Below, in pieces: positions 22,958 through 31,940 of a stretch of 64,000 nucleotides of DNA. Made by a program: the position numbers and the translations under genes. The stretch is from IMG/VR virus record IMGVR_UViG_3300022602_001838, positions 17,548 to 81,547 of that record; one strand, written 5' to 3'. The notes beneath the pieces are model-generated. The model was not told the origin of the DNA. It did not search any database and worked only from the letters and a program-made list of their open reading frames with translations. Numbering within the stretch: the stretch's first letter is position 1; each line of letters begins with the position of its first letter. Source of the stretch: a virus.

Positions 22958-23801
22958 CGGCAAACGCCTGTTGCCATTCTGTGTCTCTATTATAGCCCTT
23001 AGTCCAAAACTTGTCAATGTTTAACTCGCCCTTTTGGATAAGTCTGACTGCGTGATACATACTTTCTTGGAACCATTTTGTTCTGGGACTTGGAAATACC
23101 ACTGTACAGGCCTTCCAAAGCAAGTTTGCAAAGTCTGTAGTTACTGATTTTTGTACGCCAAAGATAACAAGTGCTTCGTTGCGTAGAATGGGCTGTGTGA
23201 ATACTTCATCTCCGTCGCCCAAATCAATCACAACATCATAATCGCCCACGGGCTTGTCTTGTAGTCTATTGCCCCATAGGTCACGATTGCTGCGTCCCAC
23301 AACTTCGATTTCAAAGTTTAAATTGCGATGTACTAAATCTGTATATGCAACCCAAGCCAAGAAGCCACTGCCAATAATCAGCAATCTAGCTCCTACACGA
23401 TCCCGACTAAGCAATGCTGCAATGTCTTGTCTGACAATGTTAAGTCCACAGGCCACTGGTTCAATGATGTATTTAGGATCAGCTTCGGGTACTGTGACAT
23501 ATTCATTGGCTCTGACATTGTAGTAATCTGCATAAGCAGGCTCGCCTCGTGTAGCGACAATGTTACCCACTTGTGTGCGCCCAATATTCTTGCCTACTTT
23601 GGTAACGATGCCCAGACCCTCGTGTCCCTGCATTTCTAAGGGCAACGGACCAAACTCGCCCATCATCATGGCAATGTCACTGCGACATACACCAGTCATC
23701 ACAGCACGAACTTCAATCTCGTCGTCTGTGGGTTCTGGCTTATCCCATTGAGTTTCGACAAAGTTACCTTTGCCATCAGTTGATAATAATCTTACTTGCA
23801 T
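22893..23801 (-). CDS. Medium-chain (MDR) alcohol dehydrogenase-like oxidoreductase
   Basis: 302 residues. The N-terminal GroES-like domain has VRAVMTGVCRSDIAMMMGEFG and MQGHEGLGIVTKVG, the catalytic-site pattern of zinc alcohol dehydrogenases. The cofactor domain begins at ARLLIIGSGFLAWVAYTDL, with the GxGxxA-type loop altered to GSGFLA. The four structural zinc cysteines are missing. It overlaps the Gfo/Idh gene upstream; the pair suggests sugar or nucleotide-sugar oxidation. Substrate unknown. Confidence 0.8.
   Translation of the reverse strand: MQVRLLSTDGKGNFVETQWDKPEPTDDEIEVRAVMTGVCRSDIAMMMGEFGPLPLEMQGHEGLGIVTKVGKNIGRTQVGNIVATRGEPAYADYYNVRANEYVTVPEADPKYIIEPVACGLNIVRQDIAALLSRDRVGARLLIIGSGFLAWVAYTDLVHRNLNFEIEVVGRSNRDLWGNRLQDKPVGDYDVVIDLGDGDEVFTQPILRNEALVIFGVQKSVTTDFANLLWKACTVVFPSPRTKWFQESMYHAVRLIQKGELNIDKFWTKGYNRDTEWQQAFADGYNRPQNYSRGYIYWSQDGN
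22988..23016 (-). promoter_or_regulatory. Perfect-consensus sigma-70 promoter inside the dehydrogenase gene
   Basis: TTGACA (23011-23016), 17 bases, TATAAT (22988-22993) on the minus strand, inside the 3' part of the dehydrogenase gene and 30 bases before the ATG at 22957. It would allow the genes below it to be expressed separately from the oxidoreductases. Confidence 0.7.
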
Positions 23802-24655
23802 AGTTCGTCTATTTTAGCATGAATCCATAAGTCTTGTTGCAATTGTGTTTGCCAAAACTCTGCGTTGTCTCTGTTGTTGATTGCATCTATGACCATAGCC
23901 TTGTATGCACTCTCGGGGCACAAGCCAAGTTCAAATTCTTGTTTGTCAAATCTTATACTGCGGTCATCAGCAGTATCATCTTTCCAATCCGCATATAAGA
24001 TCCAACGATCATCGAAATACACCGTTGCATGGTCATCAACATCATATGTGCCATCGGGATCAACGTTGCCATATTCAGAACCAGTTAGTTTGTCCAATGT
24101 CCAAAACTGTCCCATGCTACTGTCTGTGACAGGTGTAGTCATCCAATTTGGATTCAATGCAATGTACAAACTCAGTAGGTGTGGCATTAAGTCTCTGCTG
24201 ACTCCGCCATAGGCCAATGATTTAGTAGTGAACCAACTACCTGGATTTGGCACACGGTCTTTATTGACCCAAGTGATTTCTATCTGGGCAGCATTAGCAG
24301 CGGCCTTTTGCAAGTCTGCAATGTTGTCACGCCACATATTGTTCTTGCTCATCATAAAGCGTGTGCTGGGATAATCCTGAACAAGTTGTTGCCACGCTTC
24401 TGCTGTAGCAACTCCGGGCTTCTCAATGATAATGATATCACAGGCTGGAGCAATCTTACGAGCAATCTTGATATGCGTAAAGTTGGGAGTGCAGATATGT
24501 GCAACATCAAACGCACTATTCTCTCGAATAGCGTCATCTACTGTAGCGTAATCTGCTGTGCCATTTGTATCTACGGTGACAATATCATTGACTAAATCAG
24601 TATGCACACTCTTATAGAGGTTGCCAAACCCCATGCCTACAATCAATACTTTCAT
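23792..24655 (-). CDS. Gfo/Idh/MocA-family oxidoreductase
   Basis: 287 residues. The N-terminal Rossmann fold is MKVLIVGMGFGNLYKS, with VAHICTPNFTHIKIARK and the family motif IIIEKPGVATAEAW. The C-terminal domain carries GGVSRDLMPHLLSLY, resembling the catalytic H region. The family acts on sugars, cyclitols or biliverdin-type substrates with NAD(P). Together with the MDR enzyme and the glycosyltransferase it could form part of a sugar-modifying pathway. It overlaps the dpdA start by ATGA. Confidence 0.85.
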   Translation of the reverse strand: MKVLIVGMGFGNLYKSVHTDLVNDIVTVDTNGTADYATVDDAIRENSAFDVAHICTPNFTHIKIARKIAPACDIIIIEKPGVATAEAWQQLVQDYPSTRFMMSKNNMWRDNIADLQKAAANAAQIEITWVNKDRVPNPGSWFTTKSLAYGGVSRDLMPHLLSLYIALNPNWMTTPVTDSSMGQFWTLDKLTGSEYGNVDPDGTYDVDDHATVYFDDRWILYADWKDDTADDRSIRFDKQEFELGLCPESAYKAMVIDAINNRDNAEFWQTQLQQDLWIHAKIDELCK

Positions 24656-26190
24656 ACTTCCTCTGGATTATCGTTAATGTCTTCTGGATTGAATTCGTTT
24701 TCGTCTAGTTCGACTTCTTCTGAGTCGAACAGAGCATTAAACATAGTTGTAGCATTACGAGCCTTCTTGCCAGTGTATCCACGAGTGCCAGCAATCTCAA
24801 GCCAATAGTTTGCATATTGTTCAATAAGATCCAAGCTGGCCTCTTTAGTGGGGGCAGCAAAGATTCGTTCAACAACTTCATCAAACTTGTCCTGAGTCGG
24901 CGCACTGTAGCGCATCATCTTTGGATATTCGCCTGCATCGTATCTGCGATTGGCTTCTTGCACTGCTGTGATGTGCATCCAGCAGTTATGTGCCTTCAAC
25001 AAGATATAACTGAATCCATCCCAGCTACTCTTACCCTCCTTGCCAATCTTGTTCAGATCGCCTGGCTTGTAATAGCAAACATCTCGAATCTGCATCAGGT
25101 CACTGACTGGGCTGTCTTCAAATACTTTGTAGAATCCATCTTGCACAACTGCATCACTGAGTTTGCGTGTGTCTGTTGAATACTTCTTATCGTCAGCAAA
25201 CTTGTACATACGATAGCTCCAACGTCCATTATTTGGAAAACTACGTTCGTGATAGACTTGTCCATTTGCTGCTGCCAAGAACGGACTTGCACAGTCAAAA
25301 CTGATTTGAAAGTTTGGATTTGCATACTTACGAACTGCACGTTGAACTGCTGTGAGCAACACAGCCCATTCTAGTTTGCTTGTGCCCAAGAAGTGCATCC
25401 AATCGTGTACACCTTCTTGTAACAGGCCATCATACTTCAATGTAATCAGTCTGCGCAAAATCAAATGAATGTCACACATATTTTGTCCACCCATTGCCCA
25501 ACCATTAAAGTGATTGTCTGGATACTTCGTTGGATCACAGTAGTGCTTCATGGTCTCGTACCATTCATCTGCGTCTGTGTGATTTGCACCCTGTAATACA
25601 TTCAAGAACTTAGTACCACCATTCTTAACGCCCTTGCGATTGTTAATAAAGTACTCATTGTTGAACTTAGTTGCATCAACTGCTTCTTGGTGGCTAGTAA
25701 TTTGTGTGGCCTTCATACCAGCTGGCTCTCTGACGATCCAAGTTGGGATATCCAGAATCATTGCATAGTCTGTCAACGTGTCTAGCCAATTCAACACATC
25801 ACGGCGTTTCTTGTCTGCTTTGGGACAGCCACTACCAGCACGCCAGTCGCCTTCCCATTTACCTTTACCGATCTGAAATCCGCCTGAGTCACCCAACATA
25901 AAAGTGCCCTTTTCACGATTTCTGACCATGTCTTCGCTCTTAACAACTTTATTAAGATCCAGGCTGGCGTGACCAGCACTGTACAGACTCCATTTATATG
26001 GAAAGAATCCATCCTGACTATTCCACCAGTTAAGATTCTCTACAGTGGTCATACCCTTGGGCAATCTGCCACGGCTTTCTTCGTACTTGTCGAATCGCTC
26101 TTGTCCAATAGCTGTGCTAAAGTGTCCGCCAATGGCTGGCAAGAACAGTGCATAATCGCTTTGCTTACTGGTTAAATCATCACGTGCCAT
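24652..26190 (-). CDS. dpdA: DpdA-like DNA-guanine transglycosylase
   Basis: 512 residues. TGT-superfamily active-site segment GTFMLGDSGGFQIGKGKWEG with D101 as the likely general acid/base and the SGGFQ motif. A second catalytic region is LDIPTWIVREP, and FLNVLQGANHTD together with NGWAMGGQNM matches the substrate-specificity loop of tRNA-guanine transglycosylases. DpdA proteins exchange guanine in DNA for preQ0 or a derivative. Phage versions protect the genome from restriction. The gene lies among oxidoreductase and sulfotransferase-like genes, which may alter the inserted base. Confidence 0.85.
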   Translation of the reverse strand: MARDDLTSKQSDYALFLPAIGGHFSTAIGQERFDKYEESRGRLPKGMTTVENLNWWNSQDGFFPYKWSLYSAGHASLDLNKVVKSEDMVRNREKGTFMLGDSGGFQIGKGKWEGDWRAGSGCPKADKKRRDVLNWLDTLTDYAMILDIPTWIVREPAGMKATQITSHQEAVDATKFNNEYFINNRKGVKNGGTKFLNVLQGANHTDADEWYETMKHYCDPTKYPDNHFNGWAMGGQNMCDIHLILRRLITLKYDGLLQEGVHDWMHFLGTSKLEWAVLLTAVQRAVRKYANPNFQISFDCASPFLAAANGQVYHERSFPNNGRWSYRMYKFADDKKYSTDTRKLSDAVVQDGFYKVFEDSPVSDLMQIRDVCYYKPGDLNKIGKEGKSSWDGFSYILLKAHNCWMHITAVQEANRRYDAGEYPKMMRYSAPTQDKFDEVVERIFAAPTKEASLDLIEQYANYWLEIAGTRGYTGKKARNATTMFNALFDSEEVELDENEFNPEDINDNPEEV

Positions 26191-26803
26191 AAAATTTTAC
26201 TTGTTCTATTAATTTGTAATCGTCAGCAAAATGCTGTTTTAATCTGTCAACGTATTTAGGATTGTTATCCAGAATTGTTTGAAAAATCTGTTTGAATCGT
26301 TTGCGATCTGGACTATTTTCGCTTACGTGCTGATAATCATAGTTTTCATATTTGTTATGTCCAAGATGCTCAAATACAAACTTGCTAAAATTACTACGAT
26401 ACTCTGTGTTGCACATCATAAATGTGCAGTTGTCTGTGTCTAGACCTTCAATGAATTTAATCTGATGTTCGGTGTGATCGTCAAATGTTATTCTATCAAA
26501 TATCAATTGCTCTGTCTCATAAAATGGGACTTGCATTGTTGGATGATATAGTGTCAAGTACTCAGCAATGCCACTAAGCCAACGGTCAATGGGGTCACGC
26601 AGAACAACCAATGCTGGTTTGTCTAGTTTGTCTGTGTGATAATTATAAAACTCCCAACCCCAGTCTAGTAAATTGGGTTTAGTCCAAGAACTGGCATTTT
26701 TGGGAATGTGAACGTACATTAGGGCATACTCTGGGTGAGTCATACACTCCCCAAAGATATGACCTTTATGCTGCCATTCAGCAATACTACGTTCTATGAT
26801 CAC
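26180..26803 (-). CDS. Sulfotransferase-like protein 2
   Basis: 207 residues. YVHIPKNASSWTKPN is the 5'-phosphosulfate loop and VVLRDPIDRWLSGIAEY the 3'-phosphate-binding RDP(I/V)DR motif, both typical of the sulfotransferase 2 family. It may transfer sulfate from PAPS to a glycan or other acceptor. It overlaps both its neighbours (dpdA and the clamp-like gene). No membrane anchor, unlike cellular carbohydrate sulfotransferases. Confidence 0.75.
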   Translation of the reverse strand: MIIERSIAEWQHKGHIFGECMTHPEYALMYVHIPKNASSWTKPNLLDWGWEFYNYHTDKLDKPALVVLRDPIDRWLSGIAEYLTLYHPTMQVPFYETEQLIFDRITFDDHTEHQIKFIEGLDTDNCTFMMCNTEYRSNFSKFVFEHLGHNKYENYDYQHVSENSPDRKRFKQIFQTILDNNPKYVDRLKQHFADDYKLIEQVKFYGT

Positions 26804-27537
26804 TTGGTCAGTGCTGGCAAGATGTAGTTGTATTCAATTAGACCACTGTCAACAGTAATCATACTAGCACCATCATCGCTCATACGATAAGTCTTATCTC
26901 CCGGCAATGCTAGAATTGAGAGTACTGTTGCTACTGGCCAGTGCCATTGTGTCTTGGTGAAGTTGCCGCTTACGCCACTGGCAAAAACAAAGTTACCAGC
27001 GTGTGAGTTTGGATCACCGAAGAAGAATTTCAGATCGCCATTTTCTGTCTTTGCAGTAAACGATGTTTCTTCACTGTTTGCTGCTGCCTGAAAACGCAGA
27101 CGCTGAATGTTTTGCACTGTTGGTGCAAACTCAACATTCCATTTAGCGCCACGGAACTTGACAGATTTCAATTTGTCATTGATAATGCCTTCTGCCATAT
27201 AACGATAATCGTTTTTGAAGTCGCCTGCTGCGTTTTCGAAATGAAGTCCGCTGGGCACAGTATCGCCATTTGTGTCAGTTTGTGTGTTGACTGTGATTTT
27301 TGCGTTCTCACGATACTCGTCAATGCCCAGAATTGTTTTCAGTTTGCTGAGATTGGGCATACCGAAAGTACCAATAAAGTCTGGGTGTGCTGATTTGAAT
27401 TTGGCTTCAAGAATAACACTGCGGTCTTCGCTGATGCTGTTGATAAGTGTTTCGTTTTGTGTGCCAGTGATTTTGATAAGATCAATGTTGTTCAAGCCAT
27501 GTGTATGTTGAACAATGTCTTTTAGATAGTCTTGCAT
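26800..27537 (-). CDS. 45: Probable sliding clamp (gp45-like)
   Basis: 245 residues, near the 228 of T4 gp45. Strand-rich with a two-domain clamp-like outline: FIGTFGMPNLSKLKTILGI corresponds to the gp45 helix region ending in GFLGIL-type residues, and LKFFFGDPNSHAGNFVFASG with a final IEYNYILPALTK corresponds to the last subdomain. The ATG follows a CTAGGAGTATATT site. It lies immediately below the polymerase and a methyltransferase, consistent with a replication block. Similarity is by pattern, not by a strong signature. Confidence 0.6.
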   Translation of the reverse strand: MQDYLKDIVQHTHGLNNIDLIKITGTQNETLINSISEDRSVILEAKFKSAHPDFIGTFGMPNLSKLKTILGIDEYRENAKITVNTQTDTNGDTVPSGLHFENAAGDFKNDYRYMAEGIINDKLKSVKFRGAKWNVEFAPTVQNIQRLRFQAAANSEETSFTAKTENGDLKFFFGDPNSHAGNFVFASGVSGNFTKTQWHWPVATVLSILALPGDKTYRMSDDGASMITVDSGLIEYNYILPALTK

Positions 27538-27582
27538 AATATACTCCTAGTGTGTTGATTGTAACTTTTTTATTTAGGTTTT

Positions 27583-28518
27583 TCAAGGCATTCTGCGCTT
27601 TATTTCACCCATTACCTGATGTGCTTTGACCGTAGTCAGTGTACCTGGTCGTTTGACTTCTATCCAGCTGATGTTTGGTTCTTCTGTAATAGTCTGAACA
27701 ACTTCAAATCCAATACCCTCGCAAGTCGGCACCAAGATACTCTTGGGGATAAAGGTCTGTGCAAAGTTTTCTGCCATACCAGCACCTGCAGGAGTATCAC
27801 CATCGTTGTAACTGAACAAGAATACTCCGCCTGTACGTAGTAAGTTCTTAACGCTTTTCAGAACCTGTGTGATTGTATCCAAACTCACATAGTTGAAGTG
27901 TCCCCAACTGAATATAAATCCAAACTGTTCCTGGGGCAAGGGTGCAAAGTCGTATTCTTTATTTAGGTATTTGCGCAGGCGTTGTTGATATTCTGGAGGG
28001 AACTTGCTGTTAGCACTATCCAGAAAACCCTGATACTTGTCCATAATGTACAAGGGATCGGCAGCAACTAAGTACTGCGTCCACTCACCGTCACGACAAC
28101 CAATCTCTAGTGCAGGGTATTGCCAACTTGTATAGAGTTGAATACGCTGACGAACCATATCTTCTACTTCGGGTCTTAGATGAATACGACGGTGATTTCT
28201 AACGTGGTCAATTCCTCCGTCGTGTTCTTCTAGTTCGTAGTTGTCTACAAACAATTTGTGACTTACTTGATCGATTCTGCCCTGTATGTCAGCAATCTTG
28301 TATTTAAAGTCATCATAGGGCGCAACTACTTGATCCAACAAGGTTGAATAATATTGAACCAAGCCCTCGATATAATCCAAGTTGTCTTGCTCAATCACTG
28401 GCACTTGCAGTTTTACATTCTCAATATGATTGCGTAATCTTGCTATGGATTCTTCAATCTCTTGTGTGTTAAAACTATCTAGCAGTGATTTCTTTAGTGT
28501 GACTAGATCGTAGAGCAT
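27583..28518 (-). CDS. SAM-dependent methyltransferase with coiled-coil N-terminus
   Basis: 311 residues from the ATG at 28518. The first 110 or so residues are heptad-rich (LVTLKKSLLDSFNTQEIEES). The class I methyltransferase domain begins at YPALEIGCRDGEWTQYLV (motif I), with FGFIFSWGHFNYVSLDTI and TGGVFLFSYNDGD downstream. It has no DPPY motif, so the substrate is not obviously a DNA base. Located between the polymerase and the clamp-like gene. Confidence 0.8.
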   Translation of the reverse strand: MLYDLVTLKKSLLDSFNTQEIEESIARLRNHIENVKLQVPVIEQDNLDYIEGLVQYYSTLLDQVVAPYDDFKYKIADIQGRIDQVSHKLFVDNYELEEHDGGIDHVRNHRRIHLRPEVEDMVRQRIQLYTSWQYPALEIGCRDGEWTQYLVAADPLYIMDKYQGFLDSANSKFPPEYQQRLRKYLNKEYDFAPLPQEQFGFIFSWGHFNYVSLDTITQVLKSVKNLLRTGGVFLFSYNDGDTPAGAGMAENFAQTFIPKSILVPTCEGIGFEVVQTITEEPNISWIEVKRPGTLTTVKAHQVMGEIKRRMP

Positions 28519-28519
28519 A

Positions 28520-31180
28520 TCAGTCCCAGCTGAATAGATTGTCGAATGTTGATTTAGTATCAGTGTGAGCAAGAATATCCCACTCTAGTACGCCCAACAA
28601 GTTTTCTACTTTCTGGTCAACAATGGTTGATTGCATAGTCTCTTGGTCGAATGGCAACTGTTTGAACCAATCGGGAATATTTGCCTGATCGATTGGATAG
28701 CCCACTGATGTATAGTCCAAAGGATTATCTTTGAGTTTACATACAATTGTTTTCATACCGTCAACAATCTTCATTGAATAATTGTCAGCATACATTCTGC
28801 GTAGAGTATTCCAATTCATAGCAGCACGAACGTGTCCAGGCATATTTGCTTTGCCCAGTCGTTGTTCATCTGCTGTGTATTTTGTCAGATTGTTCACACG
28901 CTTGGGTGTGCCCTTCTCCCACGCTGGCAGATCGTTGAAGTCTAGTTTGAATTTACGAATCTTTTCATAGATGTGTTCTTTATCGCTGCCAGTCAATACA
29001 TCCAACAAGATTGCGCTCAAGAAATCCTGAACTAGTTTTGGCGTATCTGATCGTTTCAAGTCCAAGCCCATAGCCTTGACTTTGCCTGGCTTGCCATCAA
29101 CATCTAGTCGTTTGCCCTCAAGATCAAAAATCAGTACAGCATACCGCTTCTTCTTGATGAACAAGCCCTTTTCAGCAATCAGTTCACGACCACCCTTGAT
29201 GATAGCACCCATTTCACGTGGACAATGACAAGCACGTTCCATGAACGGTGGAAAACTTTCATTCACGCTGTCTGCGATTGTGTCATAGAGTGCGATACAA
29301 ACGTCCTTGTTCCATTCCATCTTGCCAGCACGAATATCTTTTTCAAAGATTGGGTATGCACTGAAATAAACTGAGTCAGTATCACCATAGATGATTGATT
29401 TGCCCACGTGATCGTATTCACCAGTCAGACATTCATTAACGTGTGCATCCATATGACGAGCAATGCTACGACCAGTAAGAGTAGTTGATTGACCAATGCG
29501 TTTGTCAAAGAATCTACAGCCAGCGTTCAAAATCGCACCGTACAAACTGTTCAAGTTAATCTTCTTAACAAGCTGACGTTTGTCCCAGTACGCCTTGTCC
29601 GCATCTGTCTCGGCTTCTTTCTTCTTGGCCTGCATTTCTTTACGTTCTGCATACCAACGTTTCAACAAGCCGGGAATGATACCTTCAACGTCATATCTAA
29701 AGATAGTACCGTTTGCACTCAGAGTCCAGGGCTGATTGCTGTCAAAGATTAGATGCCAGACTTCTGCTGCTGTGTGCGTAGTACTGCCACCCTCTTCCCA
29801 ATCAATTGTGATTTCTGTGCCCTGTTCCATATTCATCACAGCGTTATACTCAAGACAGGCAAACAAACCTTCCCACGAGTCAGCGAAACTACTGCCAGCA
29901 GCCTGTTTCTGCGACAAGTGATGATCGGTCATTGTTTGTCTGAATTGCCCAACGATGGTTTCGGGTCCCATGTTGAGTGCTCGAATAGTCGAGGGATAGA
30001 GTGAGTTAATGTCGATTGCCCCGATGTAGTCGTGCATACCTCTTTTGGGCGTAGCAACATAGGCACCTGCGGCTTGCGTTGATTCAGAGTCGTCATACTT
30101 CTTTCTATTTGGAACGATCATACCACGTCCGTGAGCCTCGTTGATGATGGCCTGCTCTGTAACTGCGACTGCACCCATAGTAGTCGCCAACAACACGGTA
30201 TTATCGTGAGCAATTTCGTTGGCCAGGTCGATGAAACGTAGTTTCTTGTCTAGCTTTGCCAACAACATGGTATCTTGTCTGTTATAGTCGATGAACTTGT
30301 AGAAGTCAGTGTTGTACAACTGATCCAATGTGCCTTCGTAGGCAACTTTACGTTCATCAAGTTCGTATTCGCCAATGGCGTCCAAACTATAACTGTGTCG
30401 TTCTTCGTAGGTATACTTGCGATAGAGTTGCATATAGTCCATATGCACACGACCAATTAAATCGTATGTAATGTTCTTTGCACCAAATCGCTCAAACTCA
30501 CGCTGTTTGGGAAACTGATTCCACAAACACATTCTGCGTGTATCATCTTTGCTAAGAATGCGAATGATACGCCCAACAGTATAGGGTACGTCGAAGCCTT
30601 CGCTGTTCCAGCCACTCATAATATCTGCGTCTTCGATCAGGTCAAGGAATGTATTGAGCATATCCTCTTCTCTGTCAAACAGATAGCAGTTTTCAAATCT
30701 GTTGCAGATTTCTTCTGCCGATTCCCAGCTATAACTCTTTGGAGGCAAGGCCAATGTTACCATCTTGTCGCACCAATCAAGGTACACTGAGATAGCAGTT
30801 ATAGCGTTAAATGGGTCTTCTGGGGGAGCATAGCCTTTCTCAGGGTGGAAATCCACCTCAATGTCGAAAAATGCTGTTTGTAGTTTAGGTGAATCGATTC
30901 CAAGATAGTTATTTGAGAGGCATCTAAACACGGGGTTAAAGTCACTCTCCCACAATCTCTTGTTATCTTGAATCTTGAGTTCTTTGTGAAACTCTTTGCT
31001 ATTGCGAGTGCTGAATCTACTGACAGGAGTCCCATAAATTGTGGTAAATTTACCTTTGGGATCGTCATAATAGAATGTATATTCAGCTGGGTATTCTCGG
31101 TATTCTCTGACGCCGTTCACTCGTTCTACGATGTGAATACGGTCTTTTTGCCTGTCGTACAGGGCATCAACGTAACTCAT
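28520..31180 (-). CDS. 43: Family B DNA polymerase (T4 gp43-like)
   Basis: 886 residues, against 898 for T4 gp43. The exonuclease domain has AFFDIEVDFHPEKG (D106, E108), WNSEGFDVPYTVGRI and YNRQDTMLLAKL. The polymerase domain has motif A DINSLYPSTIRALN, motif B KKINLNSLYGAILNAG and motif C IYGDTDSVYF. All catalytic acids are intact. It is the replicative polymerase, expected to work with the clamp-like protein two genes below. No intein or intron splits the usual insertion sites (around YGDTDS). Confidence 0.96.
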   Translation of the reverse strand: MSYVDALYDRQKDRIHIVERVNGVREYREYPAEYTFYYDDPKGKFTTIYGTPVSRFSTRNSKEFHKELKIQDNKRLWESDFNPVFRCLSNNYLGIDSPKLQTAFFDIEVDFHPEKGYAPPEDPFNAITAISVYLDWCDKMVTLALPPKSYSWESAEEICNRFENCYLFDREEDMLNTFLDLIEDADIMSGWNSEGFDVPYTVGRIIRILSKDDTRRMCLWNQFPKQREFERFGAKNITYDLIGRVHMDYMQLYRKYTYEERHSYSLDAIGEYELDERKVAYEGTLDQLYNTDFYKFIDYNRQDTMLLAKLDKKLRFIDLANEIAHDNTVLLATTMGAVAVTEQAIINEAHGRGMIVPNRKKYDDSESTQAAGAYVATPKRGMHDYIGAIDINSLYPSTIRALNMGPETIVGQFRQTMTDHHLSQKQAAGSSFADSWEGLFACLEYNAVMNMEQGTEITIDWEEGGSTTHTAAEVWHLIFDSNQPWTLSANGTIFRYDVEGIIPGLLKRWYAERKEMQAKKKEAETDADKAYWDKRQLVKKINLNSLYGAILNAGCRFFDKRIGQSTTLTGRSIARHMDAHVNECLTGEYDHVGKSIIYGDTDSVYFSAYPIFEKDIRAGKMEWNKDVCIALYDTIADSVNESFPPFMERACHCPREMGAIIKGGRELIAEKGLFIKKKRYAVLIFDLEGKRLDVDGKPGKVKAMGLDLKRSDTPKLVQDFLSAILLDVLTGSDKEHIYEKIRKFKLDFNDLPAWEKGTPKRVNNLTKYTADEQRLGKANMPGHVRAAMNWNTLRRMYADNYSMKIVDGMKTIVCKLKDNPLDYTSVGYPIDQANIPDWFKQLPFDQETMQSTIVDQKVENLLGVLEWDILAHTDTKSTFDNLFSWD

Positions 31181-31255
31181 AATCTCTCCGTATGTGATTT
31201 AAAGCTCACACTCACTCTACATGCCAGTTTATAGTCAGGCGACGACTTAAAATAT

Positions 31256-31546
31256 TTATGCAACAATCATTCGCACCAGGCCAATAGTGTCGATTGAAGT
31301 CAAGAGGATATAGTTGGCCAACATCCCAAAACTCTTGCGAGTCCACGCAGCCCAAGCATACATAGCACAGCCACTGATCCATATAGGATATAGGGCAAAA
31401 AGAGGAGGGTTAGGTACTGTGCAAGCCATAGTGAGGCTGCAACCAATACTAGTAGCCCAAGCAAGTAGCTCAATGCAAAACCTAAATGGATGTGTTTTGT
31501 AGTCATCTTTGATCCACAGGAAAATGTTGGCCAATATATCGTTCAT
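31256..31546 (-). CDS. Small membrane protein, 96 aa
   Basis: Two to three hydrophobic segments: FCIELLAWATSIGCSLTMAC, ALYPIWISGCAMYAWAAW and MLANYILLTSIDTIGLVRMI. The N-terminus is short and polar. Expected in the inner membrane. Such PnuC-like or holin-unrelated small membrane proteins are common near phage polymerase genes. Function unknown. The gap 31181-31255 holds only a late-type octamer (31253-31260). Confidence 0.65.
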   Translation of the reverse strand: MNDILANIFLWIKDDYKTHPFRFCIELLAWATSIGCSLTMACTVPNPPLFALYPIWISGCAMYAWAAWTRKSFGMLANYILLTSIDTIGLVRMIVA

Positions 31547-31611
31547 AATAAATTTACAATCAGTGGTTTATAAAGTAATATATTGTTTCGTCTGATTGTA
31601 AAGTGCGTGAG

Positions 31612-31878
31612 TCACAGTGTTTTCCCAACAGTTTCTAGAATAGTGTTGAGTTCATCGTGATCACGATTGGTCTCACCCAACTTGGCTTTATGTGCAATTT
31701 TCAGTGCCTTTTTCAGCGTTGCTGGTTTGATTTCCAATTCTTCTGCTACTGCTTTGACAGTATCATTCAGACCTGCGTTGAGGTCTTCGATTTCTTGCAA
31801 CACACTCATACCTTCATTGATGAGTTGTGTCAATTTGATTTTGGCTTCGCCATTGAATGTGCGGTCGTAATCGCTCAT
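31612..31878 (-). CDS. dsbA: DsbA-like double-stranded DNA-binding protein
   Basis: 88 residues, the same length class as T4 DsbA (89). Organised as helices with a final HTH-like region ELEIKPATLKKALKIAHKA, like the GVDGKMFNRLLALYHKD segment of T4 DsbA. The T4 protein binds dsDNA and enhances late transcription. The gene has an AGGAG ribosome site and a good upstream promoter. Confidence 0.65.
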   Translation of the reverse strand: MSDYDRTFNGEAKIKLTQLINEGMSVLQEIEDLNAGLNDTVKAVAEELEIKPATLKKALKIAHKAKLGETNRDHDELNTILETVGKTL

Positions 31879-31900
31879 AAGTTCTCCTAAGTGATAATCT

Positions 31901-31929
31901 ATTGTATAAGTTTATGCGTTGATTTTCAA
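31901..31929 (-). promoter_or_regulatory. Sigma-70-type promoter of the dsbA-like gene
   Basis: TTGAAA (31924-31929), 17 bases, TACAAT (31901-31906) on the minus strand, 22 bases before the ATG at 31878. Confidence 0.6.
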
Positions 31930-31940
31930 GTTAAACGGTG

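Noticed and set aside
31253-31260. CATAAATA octamer upstream of the DNA polymerase gene
   Set aside because: Polymerase is expected early, the octamer is 72 bases away, and it overlaps the stop codon of the membrane protein gene. Not listed as a promoter.
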